Part shown: positions 10,801-20,900 of the stretch, piece after piece | Numbering within the stretch: position 1 is the first letter of the stretch | How the letters are laid out: each line of letters starts with the position of its first letter | Assembly: GCA_037367355.1 (NCBI GenBank) | Contig: CM074699.1 | Span: 806,001-870,000 of the forward strand | DNA from: Neoscytalidium dimidiatum | Lineage: Eukaryota; Ascomycota; Dothideomycetes; Botryosphaeriales; Botryosphaeriaceae | Direction: 5' to 3' | Length of the DNA: 64,000 bases | Position numbers and translations under genes: made by a program | Notes under the pieces: model-generated | What the model was told of the DNA's origin: nothing | Seen by the model: only the letters and a program-made list of their open reading frames with translations | Database searches by the model: none

Positions 10801-12372
10801 ATGACTTCGTCCCGCTTCTTCCCGCTGGGCCTCATGCTTCTCTTACTTCACGTGCTTACCTCGTACTCTTATGAGTTGCCGCCTTTCCATAAAAGCAACG
10901 AAGAACGCGGTGAGAAATCCCGGTCAGGTTCTAATTATGCGGATGAAGTTTCACGTCACCAAAGGACGGTCTGTGTCATGTGACCTCATTGCTCATTACA
11001 CCCACCTAACTGACTCAGAGACAGGTCGAGGTAAATTATGTCACAATATTGACAGTGGCCGGCTTTCCTGTAGTGCAGGAACATTCTGGCCTAGAAGATG
11101 GGCGTCTTCATCTTATGCAATCCCTTGTGAAAAGCAAGGGCAAATGGGACCCCACTCAGCCCCGGTATCGACTTCTATCCGCGCTGAAAGGCTATCTGCT
11201 CTACAAGCCACACAGCATAGCCGACTTGGAAAAATGGAGATACTCATACAAGAAACTACCGAGGAGGCAGAGAAAGGTGAGTGATACTCTGCCTGTACTA
11301 TCTCTGGTCTCTTCGCTGATTGCAATTGATCCAAGTTCATCGAGTCCAAAATCCGCTACAGCAAAAAGCTGAATGCAGTCGAGCATTTGATCGACAGAAA
11401 TGCTGAAATTGCCCACGCCATTGTCAAAAACGGTTTGGCTTTCTACGGAGTAGACATGAAAGAGCTGGAAGATTTCATTGAGGTGACGAAGGACGAGCGC
11501 ATCGCCGACACGAAAACAAACGTGCTGCAAGCCATGAAGCATTTTGTTCGCGACTGGTCCAACGAAGGGCTGCACGAACGAATTCCCACTTTGCCCTGCA
11601 TGCTGAATGCTCTTCAAGAGAGATTCCCCTTAGATCTCCGATCAAGAAACGGAACGCCCGTCCGCGTCCTCATCCCCGGCGCCGGTCTTGGCAGACTCGC
11701 ACACGAAGTTGCCGCCCTGGGAGGTACATACGCACAGCCGCTCCTTTCTGCTTTCTCCCTCCAATCTAGCAACCGGTAACCGAAGTCCCAGGCTTCCAAG
11801 TAACAACCAACGAATGGTCAAACTACATGAATCTCGCCTACCGCTACCTCCTGACTCTTCACTCTCCACACGCCACAGCCGTCTACCCCTACATTGACTG
11901 GTGGTCGCACCGCGCGACCACCGCCTCCCTCACCCGCAGCGCCACTTTCCCGGACATTGACCCCTCCTCCACCTCTCCCGCCATCCTTCTCATCGAAGGC
12001 GATTTCACGACGGCGCTCGCCTCCTACACCGGCACCCACGACGTCGTCCTCACGCTCTTCTTCATCGACACTGCCAAGAACATCCTCGCTTACATCGAGA
12101 CTATCTACGCGATGTTAGTCTCTGGAGGTGTCTGGATTAACTTCGGTCCCCTGATGTATGGGACGAATCCGTCCTTGCAGCTGTCGTTGGATGAGGTAGT
12201 GGCGCTGGCGGAGGGAGTGGGATTCGAGTTCGAAGAGCCGAGTCCGGAGTGCGGAGAGGTGACGGTAGAGGGTTTGAGGGTCAGGGGGGCGGAGGTACCG
12301 TATGGATCGGACGAGGAGTCGTTGGCGCGAAACGCGTATTTGGCGCAGCACTGGGTGGCGAGGAAAAGGTGA
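10801..12372 (+). CDS. carnosine N-methyltransferase family protein (CARNMT1 / N2227-like)
   Basis: Exons 10801-10909, 11056-11276, 11336-11723 and 11792-12372, all phase-consistent, giving 432 residues. The family uses SAM to methylate carnosine or a related histidine compound. Residues 1-22 are hydrophobic (RFFPLGLMLLLLHVL) and look like a signal peptide or anchor, unusual for this mainly cytosolic/nuclear family, though exon 1 is the least certain part. Family signatures follow: KWRYSYKKLPRRQRK at about 98-112; the SAM-binding VLIPGAGLGRLAHEVA at about 220; NEWSNYMNLAYRYLL after intron 3; and the diagnostic VLTLFFIDTAKNILAYIETI then GGVWINFGPLMY at about 330-360. Intron 1 is the weakest: an alternative acceptor at about 11024 keeps the downstream frame but not the phase of exon 1. 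Confidence 0.88.
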
Positions 12373-13274
12373 AGGTGATTTGGATGAGGGGCAATGAAGT
12401 TTGGGTCAATGACTTAGTCTGGCCGTTTTTGCCTCTGTCAGACAAGATCATCCCCGAAGATGCTAGTAAGCATTGTTATTGTAGTCTTCATCCAAACCGC
12501 ATCCTCCTCCGAAACCGAATTAATGACAACGGCGTAAGATCTAATTGTCCAATACAGGATCTGAAGCGCTCTGTCTATAATCCTCTCTTCTACCAGCATG
12601 GCAAAAGTACTATAGTCATCTTCATCACTATTTCCCAGCATATTTCCTATCAGATCTTTGTCGGTGCCTCCAGGACAATCTTCGGTCAAAGATGTTGCAC
12701 GGGATGCCTTTAGTTCGATCAAGAAACCACACTTTGAACGCGATATAAACTGCATGGATAGTTGAGGCAGTCGTCCGGATATAGGTGTCATATAGGGTTA
12801 ATAACTTCTATATCCGGACGAATGCCTCAACTGCCCGTGCAACTGTGTTTCGGTTTAAAGGATGATTTCTTTTGTCACGTGTTGTGCCAGATATCACTGA
12901 AATAGTTACCCCTGTGGCACTACACCTACAGATGAAAGGTGCCAGCTTTCACAGATAGGATTCTGGGTGAAACTGCTTAACAAGACGGGGAGCTTAGACA
13001 TAACAGTGGATGCTGCATTGTTGTAAATCTGGTAAACACAGTCGGCAACTAAGCCGAGCTTCCTCTGGACAAGCATCAGACTATGCTTTATACCAAACTG
13101 CCCTTACTGTCGGCAAGTTCCCCAACTCGGAAGAAATGGCATGCATAAGTGTCAATATGTACACAAGAAACATTCCCTTGTTCTGCAGAGTGCACACCCC
13201 TGAGGGTATCTTTGAACCTCTCAGTGTATCATCCTACTAAACCCGGATCACGGCTGGCAACCCGTTTGCCTTTC
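12373..13274. other. convergent intergenic stretch with a hairpin repeat
   Basis: The region lies between convergent methyltransferase and peroxygenase genes. It contains the best-preserved hairpin element, at 12751-12841. No gene is seen. Confidence 0.4.
12751..12841. repeat. hairpin repeat family, copy 2 (best preserved)
   Basis: Arm 12761-12784 (GTTGAGGCAGTCGTCCGGAT + ATAG) and arm 12808-12831 are reverse complements with one mismatch in 24, around a 23-bp loop. Pairing continues outward for about 10 more bases (TGCATGGATA against TGCACGGGCA), differing only by transitions. The total is about 91 bp. It lacks coding capacity, as expected for a miniature inverted-repeat element. Confidence 0.85.
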
Positions 13275-14426
13275 TTAAAAAGAGAATTCGAGGCCGTGGA
13301 TGCCCCGACGCTTGTGAGCCGGGGCGGCAGCAGAGTCGGTGATCAGGCTGGTGGCGTTGGCAATGACGTCCGACATATGCATGATGAATTCAAGGCTGAC
13401 GACGTCGGCCTGCTTGGTCCAGCCCAGCTCGCTCGGGAGACGCTCGTTCTCTGCGACACATTATTAGATCGAGTCCGCAAACAACCGATCAGAACATCTG
13501 TTTATGGGGGGCCTCACGGAAGAAGTATTCGACCAGCGTCCTGTTGACGGTCTCCGACGCATGGTCGCCGAAGACGATGAGTGGAGCAGCCATCTCGCCA
13601 AGACTGAAGTTCTCCGTCGACGCGGTGAAGGTGTAGTTTGGATTGAAAGCCCTGGACTCGACTTGGCGTGCAACCTTGCCGTTGGCCAGCATCTTCGGCG
13701 TCATGACCTCGTCGGTCCAGTACTGGCGCGTGAAGTCGAAGATCGATTGGTTGAAAATGTGGTTATTCCCGAAGAAAGCGTCGGAGCGGCTGGTTGGTTA
13801 TCGTCAGCCTTCGTCGGCCTTGAATAAACCGACAAGAGAAAGGCGAGAATGGGATTGAGGTTCCATCTACTCTAGGCATTCTGAGAGAATTCGGGGTTAA
13901 AGCTTACCTGACGCTTGCGTCGTGCTCCAAGACGTTGTGTCGGTTAAGGTGATCACTTAGGAGAAAAGAAGATCAGCATTGCGTAGCCCCTTAGAAAGCG
14001 TGATGGGACGTTGAGAAGCTTCCAAGCTCGAAACCTCTGGGCTGCTTTTCTTTGTCCATCAAGTCAAAGATATCCTGGAGATCTTACAGAGTGAAGAAAG
14101 TGGCATTGGGCTCTGGGTTGGCAATGACAGCCTGCTCCCACATGATAGCTCCAAGAGATTTGTTGAAGTTGATACCCTCAAACAGAGCGTGAATGGCATT
14201 CTCTTTGGTGATGTTCCTGCCGTCGTGCGGAAGGAACCCGTGGTTCGCCAAAGTGTTCATCATAGGACAAGGGCCACGGACTTCAAATCATTAGGTTTTC
14301 CTGCGAGAAGCTGTGTTTCTTCCATAACGTACAGTCGTTGGGGCCCGGGGGCTTCCATCCTTCGAGGGAGCCTTGCCCGTAAGCCAGAGCGAAGGTCAGG
14401 GTAATGGCGACAGCAGTCAACTTCAT
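13275..14426 (-). CDS. secreted short heme-thiolate peroxygenase (chloroperoxidase/UPO family)
   Basis: Five exons: 14426-14333, 14280-14088, 13955-13908, 13789-13518 and 13450-13275, all phase-consistent, giving 260 residues, the size of short unspecific peroxygenases. The N terminus MKLTAVAITLTFALAYG is a signal peptide. The proximal heme ligand is Cys36 in RGPCPMMNTLANHG (the family PCP motif). The EHD motif follows at about 106-108 (NVLEHDASVSRSD). Family segments FTASTENFSLGEMA and LGWTKQ are near the C terminus, and several N-x-S/T sites suggest glycosylation. Such enzymes use H2O2 to oxygenate or halogenate aromatic and aliphatic substrates outside the cell. A TATATATAAG box lies about 95 bp upstream of the ATG. 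Intron 2 (132 bp) and intron 3 (118 bp) are longer than the others. Substrate is unknown. Confidence 0.93.
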
Positions 14427-14516
14427 TTTGAATTGTGTGGAATGTTAAGAAGGTAGTAAGAAAGATTGGTAGAGAAGGCTGATAATGCTATTCTGGATCA
14501 AATGGCTGAAATGTGC

Positions 14517-14528
14517 TTATATATATTC
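14517..14528 (-). promoter_or_regulatory. TATA box of the peroxygenase gene
   Basis: The minus strand reads AATATATATAAG, about 95 bp upstream of the peroxygenase start codon, a standard position for a fungal TATA element of a regulated gene. Confidence 0.6.
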
Positions 14529-16196
14529 GACCTGCATCTGTACCTTACGCAACATCTAGGGGATCTACAAAAGTGCTGTACAACATTGCTCAGGTACGAG
14601 AGCACGGGTACGATAGTGCGAGTACGAAAGGCACAGCACATCCCTGAGTACTGGACCAGTGACGATGGTAGAATTAGTAAAGTGCGGCCCTTTTCTCGTA
14701 TTCGCGACGGCGAAGCAAAACCGAGAAACCTCAAACGTCACCTCTCCGCCTTCTTCTCCTTGGCAACTCTCATCACTCACATCTCCGCTTCAATGATTGG
14801 CCCGCAGGATGTTCGCATGCATCACCAAGAAGAAAGGGGTAACCTCGGCCAGGCTTGATCTTAGCGGCGTCTTGTATTTGATGGCAAGGAATGCTACCAA
14901 TCGCTCCCCTCTCACGAGAGAGCTCTTCACAACTTCCTAGATCGTTCTCCTGCTTCTCAGCGGCATAGAATGGAGCGAATGATTTCTTTCCCAAAGGACT
15001 TTGCATTCCGTGAGCTCGAAAGTGAGGAACCAGAAAAGGTCAGCTGGTCTCATCTCACACAAGCCCGAGCTCCACTTCCGGGTCATCCTGCAGGCCCACA
15101 TATGCGAGTCCTTTGCTTGTGACCCGATTGGTCACTGAGGACGAGACCTTATCATCCAGGACGTTTGATTCGCCTCAACGATGATCATTGCCGTAAGGCC
15201 TTCAAGTGCTCGCGTTGAAACGGAGCGTGAGCCCGGAGGTTTGCAGAATTGCCGCGCGCATCTGCGACTAGGGTTCCCAGTGAAGCCAAGACAAAATAAG
15301 CATAAATGTCCAATGATGAGCTGACGGGTATAGCCTTATGCGTGCCTGGAAAAACAAAAGGTTAGTGTGGCTTTCGATCTGCGCGCCACTGTGGGGCGAC
15401 GAGCACTCAACCACTCCCTTTGACGTCGATCCCTCGCGTTACCTATACGACTGTGCACTTCCACCCGAGTTATACTTCGCTTTCGACGTCAAAAATCGCA
15501 TTCTAGAAATCCGTCCCCAACCACCACCGTTTCGTGTACATTTGCTTACAAAACCAGCTGGCGTCGTTGGGGCAAGCAAAGACAGAAACCTGATCACTTG
15601 AAACGATCTGCTCTATGATCCTTCCTAATCTCCTTTTGCTCCTTCCCGATCCCGCATCTGCTACTGTCTTCTCTTCTGTTGCCGAGTTTCCGCGTCTCTA
15701 GGGTCTGCGCTGTCATGTGCCGCATCCGCTATTCTTCTGGGCATCTTGCCGCAGCGCATTACGCGTTAGGCAAGAACTTCCGTGCCGGCCGCCGTTTCTC
15801 ATGCCTTCCCCTTTTATCTCCAATCATCCTGTCCTCACCGCTGCGTGGTCTTTTGCACTGCCCAGAGGTAAACGTGGACATTGAATCACCGTGCGCGCTT
15901 CCGTCCTTCCAGAACAAATAAACACCGCACTTAATCTGGGTGGAGACCCGCAAACCCGATAAACGAACAAGTTTCGGGCAACTTCCCGACACCAAGACTA
16001 TTCTAATATGCCCTATACTAAGAAAAGGGGATAACTCGACGGTTCGTATATCGGTTTGCTGTTCGCTCACCGGTAGATCATTTCCGATGATTCAAGAAGA
16101 AAAAAGAACGTCAAGGGCTTGAACAAGGCCGGAGAACAATGCGTTGTTGTTTCCGGCCCGGTTCTAGAACTCGCTGACACCTCTTCGATTCCGTCA
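14529..16196. other. long intergenic stretch, nothing recognised
   Basis: About 1.7 kb between the promoter of the peroxygenase gene and the 3' end of a permease gene. Open frames up to 130 codons occur on both strands, but none shows a motif or coherent splicing. Confidence 0.4.
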
Positions 16197-18236
16197 TCAA
16201 CGCTTCTCGCCGCAATGCTTCCGAACCTGGACCTCCGTCACAACCTTCTCCTCCTCATTCCCCTCCCGCCCCTTCTCCCCGCACTCTCCGGCTGCCACAA
16301 CCACCCGTTCCGCAATGGACTTCCTATCGAGCTATGTGCCCCCCCTGAGCGTTAGCACCCGCATTCGCCCAAAGAAGAGTGGAGGAAATCTCTCATCATT
16401 AGACGAAAGAAGGAGCACTTACCCACTTGACCGCCCCCAACATCCCGGCCACGCACACGCAAACCACACACATCGCGATACCGCCCTTCCGCCAGTACGG
16501 CGCCTCGTCCGCCGGGTACAACGCGATGCCCCAAAAAGTGTACAGCGTGCTCTGTATCGCGTTCATCCAGTACAGCACGACGCTCCTGGCCGCCTCGTCA
16601 CCGCTGCGCTTCAGGATCACGTTCGCCCAGCCGAACAGCAGCGGGTTGACCATGTAGGACGTGCCGGCGAGGTAGAACGCGAAGAAGGTGCCGGCGGCGG
16701 GGAGAGATGGGACGAGGAGCATGACGGCGCAGAGCAGCTGGAGGGCGCTGGAGAGCAGGCCGATGGGGACGCGGTGGCCGGTGGCGTCGATGTACATGGC
16801 GGCCGCGATGTTGGACACGATGCCGACCGCCTGCACGCCCAGCGGGTAGGTCGTGATCTGCGACGAGGTGTAGCGCGACTCGTGGTACTTCATCCAGAGC
16901 AGGAAGAGGGATTGCACGCAGTATGCTTCGAGGGCGCCGGTCACGATGGAGAAGACGCCCAGGACGTAGCTTCACGAATTCGATTAGTTGGGTGGTATGG
17001 GGGCAGTTTCAGGAAGGAGCGCATACAAGTATGGTTGGCCGAGGATGCGCTTCATGAGAGATAGTGGTGAAATGTTGTGGGCGTCCGTTTTCTTTGGCGG
17101 TAGACGCTCGATGGCGAGTCGGATCTCGTTTTCTTTAAGCCCGAAGAAGTGGGCCTTGGTCTTCTCAGGGATATCCGGGAAGCAGACAAAGCCTGCGATG
17201 GCGACTGGAAGAGTTATAATGCCATCTGTTGAAGGTCAGTATTTAGTAAAGAGTGCTGACTGTGAGCGTGAAAGGGGCACTTCCCAATGAGGAAAACCCA
17301 CTTCCACCCAGGGAGGCCTGCATAACCGTTCATGCTTTTGTGGACAGCCGTCATCAAGGCACCAGCGAACATGCTCCCCGCTTGACCCACTGCTGTAAAA
17401 ATAGCTGTTCTCTTCGCTATCTCCTGCGATTTACTATTGGGGAGTGTTTGCACTCGTCAGCGGAGGCGCTGATGAAACAGACATCTTCTACATTTCCACC
17501 CCCAAAGAAAATCATGGCCGGCGTCAACACTTACTACCAGGATCCCATAATGTACATCGTGCCGCAATATGTACTTGCCTCCGCGATTCCCTGGAAAAAT
17601 CGGACAACGCACAACTGTTCGTATGTCTTGCAAGCAGCTGTGCACATGGTTAGACCAGCCCAAAGAGCAACCATGGAAGGTAGCCATAATCGTGGAGGGA
17701 TCTTTTGGATAACGATCCCGTGTGGGATCTGGCCAATGACATATCTGTCGTCGCAGTTAGCAGGCAGTCGCTTGCTTGGGCGCAACCAGTTGACATATAC
17801 CCGGCAGTCATCATAGAAAGGAGGACATTATACTGCGCGCCATGCAAACCAACGTCTTCTTTCAGACCCGCAACCTATGCACTATGAGCAACCCGAAATT
17901 CTGATTCGTCAGGGCGTGGAGGCGGACGTAGGCGTTTGCGAAAGCGGCGCGATCTGGTGGCGTTGCATAAGCTCTCTGCCACCTCGGACAAGAAAGCCAC
18001 CACTAACTCACCGAGGTAATTGACGAAGTAGCTCAAGCAGCAATACGTCTTGCATGAATGTCATTTTTTCTTCTTTTCGGACATCTCAAAGCACGTGGCA
18101 GGCCTTACGAGAACGAAGATGTCTGCATATCCCTGTCAGTCCGAATACGCCAAACGAGCGGGCGGGTCCTTGACCAACCGAGCTTTTGCACGAGTCGCCT
18201 TTCTTCCTTGGACTTTGCGACGTCACCAAGAAACAT
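16197..18236 (-). CDS. major facilitator permease, Dal5/allantoate-pantothenate (ACS) type
   Basis: Ten inferred exons: 18236-18179, 18122-18109, 18048-18012, 17953-17928, 17874-17801, 17744-17535, 17433-17285, 17225-17027, 16969-16423 and 16331-16197, giving 482 residues, normal for the family. It should be a 12-helix plasma-membrane importer of small organic anions or vitamins. Family landmarks appear in order: KSKEERRLVQKLD, YCCLSYFVNYLDRAAFANAYV, IGQIPHGIVIQKIPPRLWLP, RFFQGIAEASTYCGTMYIMG, SWYKSQEIAKRTAIF, GWKWVFLIDG and RKGGIAMCVV. Exon 2 is only 14 nt. The intron after exon 7 has GGAAGT where GTAAGT is expected, and the intron after exon 4 starts with a weak GTCCGC. The last exon uses the CATAG acceptor before 16331, giving a charged tail; a nearer CAG would stop after three codons. 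The gene may have a damaged splice site. Confidence 0.82.
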
Positions 18237-18798
18237 GACTGTGAGCCATTAGATGTCGGCTAGTTCATTTGGCAAACATCCATCACCTTTCATTTGATAC
18301 GTCCATGATTTCGACTCCATTGCAATCAACTATACCAAGAAACAACCGAGAGAAGAGAGGATGAATTGTAGATGCTGGACTTAAAACGGCAGCGATGGAA
18401 AAGGAACGCAGTGTGCGTGGGTCATTGAAGCAGTCCGGACGTAGAAGTTATCCACCTTATACACTCCGTTCAATGCACCATAGTGGTTCGAAGAGAACAA
18501 AAGTGGATTTTTTTCCTGTGTTTACCTCGCCGCACGCAAATCCATCGCCGTTGATTGGCCTGACTCCCGGGCGATATCGCTCCATGTAGCGAGATAGCTG
18601 GATTGGCATTCTTGGCAATGAGGAACGGCGTTGCAGAATTTGGACGCGTCCGTCTCCACCGGAGTTCGTCCGCTCGCCTACCTTGTGTGAGATGAGCAAG
18701 TTATTAGTCAGATTTATTTCTGTGCTACACAAGCCCTGAGCTCGCTCTCATCTTTTGATAATCAATTTTCCCAACGCAGAAACCGAAAAGTCAACAGC
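18237..18798. other. intergenic stretch with one hairpin-repeat copy
   Basis: Promoter side of the permease gene and 3' side of the Ecm4-type gene. It contains the partial hairpin element at 18411-18476 and otherwise nothing recognised. Confidence 0.4.
18411..18476. repeat. hairpin repeat family, copy 3 (right arm deleted)
   Basis: The sequence GTGTGCGTGGGTCATTGAAG followed by CAGTCCGGACGTAGAAGTTA matches the family arm, lacking one TCG triplet. The loop (CCTTATACACTCC) matches that of copy 4. Most of the right arm is missing, leaving only GTTCAATGCACC. Confidence 0.55.
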
Positions 18799-20030
18799 CT
18801 AGAGTTTTGACTGATATTCCAGCACCGCCGGGTGCCGGACCTTTCCAGGCTTCAGCTTGCTGAATTCTTCAACGCCTTCTTCGACGTCAGGGTAAGGGCC
18901 CATGGGGGTGATGGCCTTAGGGTTGATATCGTAGTGGCTCTTGGTATACTGGGCGCGCATTCTTGGTCAGCGACTACAGCGGACAAGGCTGATATCTCAA
19001 AAAGAGGATCACGATATCGTCGCAGACACCCGGCCGACAAGACTCACGTTCTCCTTGATATGCTTGAAATCCGTGGATTCCTTGAATCCCTCAACATTCC
19101 AGTATAGGTTCTTCAGCCAATTGTTCAAGACCGGGTAGTCGTGGCGGATAGTGCCCAGGTTACACTTGAAATGCTGGACGTAGACCGTGTCGAATCGTAC
19201 GACGGTCGCATATGCCCGCAGATCCAGCTCCGTCAGCTCTTTGCCCAGGATGTATGGGCCGCCGTTCTTGTGCACAATCTCCTCCAGCTTGTTCAGAGAA
19301 GCGAATACGGCCGGGAGGTTCTTTTCATACACTTCTTGGTTTGGCGCGAATCCTGCCTTGTATACACCCGTGTTCAGGTCCCGCTGCATCCATTCGGAGA
19401 TTGAATCGATCTCGGAGCGAAGATGGGAGGGATAGAGGTCAAGCTTGGCACGCTCGGGTGGGATCAGGTCATTGAAGGCAGTCGGGAGCCAGCGGAGGAT
19501 CTCAGCGCTCTCCTGTGAGACCAACCACACTGTCAGCCCCGCCTCATCATCAGAAATGTCCTAGAGGACGTACATTGTTCACCGCCGTCTGTGTCTTGGT
19601 ATCCCACAGAAGCGGAACGCTATACCGGCCCTTGTATTCTTTGTCTGCCCGGAAGTACACCTCATGCAGGTATTCACTGCCAAACAGTTTGTCCACGGTC
19701 GCGTTCGGATACTCGTCGTTCGTCTTCGGAAATCGCCAACCCGGCCAGCCCTTCTCGTTACCTTTCGGGTACGGCTTGACGATTGAGATGTCGATGAAGT
19801 CGGTCAGACCCTTGAGGTGGCGGACGAGATTTGCGCGGTGCGCGAAGGGACAGAAGAGGCCTGCATGCGCGTCAGCAGAAGTCCACATTGGCTGCTGCCA
19901 AGCCTTTAGAAAAAAGGTTACCGATGTAAAGATGGTAACGGCCTTTCTCGGGAAGGAATTGGCTACCCGGAGCAATGACTCCGTGCCATCCGTCGTCGGT
20001 TCCAGGCTTGTGGATTTCGTTACCGCTCAT
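18799..20030 (-). CDS. ECM4: glutathionyl-hydroquinone reductase / omega-like glutathione transferase (Ecm4/Gto type)
   Basis: Exons 20030-19922, 19860-19574, 19512-19048 and 18948-18799, phase-consistent, giving 336 residues. The family reduces glutathionyl-(hydro)quinones and related conjugates with GSH. The catalytic Cys is in GLFCPFAHRA at about residue 40. The N-terminal thioredoxin-like domain continues through SVPLLWDTKT, and the helical C-terminal domain contains GGPYILGKELTELDLRAYATVVRFDTVY, a hallmark of this group, then HIKENYTKSHYDINP and ITPMGPYPDVEEG. An in-frame ATG upstream at 20117 would add 29 residues rich in Arg/Leu/Ser without acid (MMLLRSWCAKTPRQNLFHTV...), which could be a mitochondrial presequence. 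It lies between two transporter genes on the same strand. Confidence 0.92.
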
Positions 20031-20900
20031 GGTGATGAACCTTATTTGTGACGTCAGAACAGTGTGAAAGAGGTTTTGACGTGGGGTCTTCGCGCACCAA
20101 GAGCGAAGGAGCATCAATGGAACAGAATGAGCTGATGAAAAAGCAAACGAACGTGTGGGAAGTATCGCATCAACAGCTGAGGTAATGATGTAATAGTAAG
20201 CTCAAGCGGAGGTTGCGGGGAGACGCGTTGCTACCCCGCTACAGTTGTGCGCGGAATGCGTTCCGCGTAGCGCATCAATCTCAACGCTAATGTGAACAAG
20301 GTTTCCCTTCTAACCTTCGTCACACTCCACTATCCTAAGCTACGCCTGACAGCACTTTGTGGGAATTTTGCATTATGTACGCGGCCAGCACGGATCAGAG
20401 AGGGGGATGGAGGGACCCACAATAGGTGCAACGTCGAAGACCTACTTCGGTGTCTGCTTCATACCGGGTTCTCTGGACAAAGATCGTATTATCCATGAAT
20501 AGACTGAGGGTGTGACTGTGCCAATCCGCTCGTCTCGGCCGCGTCTAGCCAAATAACCACGAGGACGGGCCACGAGGATGGGCCATGAGTACGGTTACTT
20601 TCCAAGGAAACGCAACTTCATAGAAAGACCTAGCTGAGTGAAAGTCATGATGGACGGTAAAGACCCCGGTACAACCATCGGTGGTACTCAAGCGTGAGTG
20701 TAGATGATTGTGTGAAATGAGCAAGGGCTTATTTACAGGATCGTCTGGTCTAGTATATACAGGCCGCCAACTTAAGCGGCCAAGACCGAAAACGAAAGCT
20801 TAGACAAAAATACAACCCTTGTTACCTGATCGACATCGCAGCTTGGAACTCCGCATTGTATATCACAACTCTCTCAAAACCCCCTTCAGCACCGCAGCCC
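20031..20900. other. intergenic stretch, promoter side of the Ecm4-type gene
   Basis: No gene is seen. A degenerate direct repeat (CCACGAGGACGGG / CCACGAGGATGGG / CCATGAGTACGG) occurs at about 20557-20594. The end of the region is the 3' flank of the sugar transporter. Confidence 0.4.
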
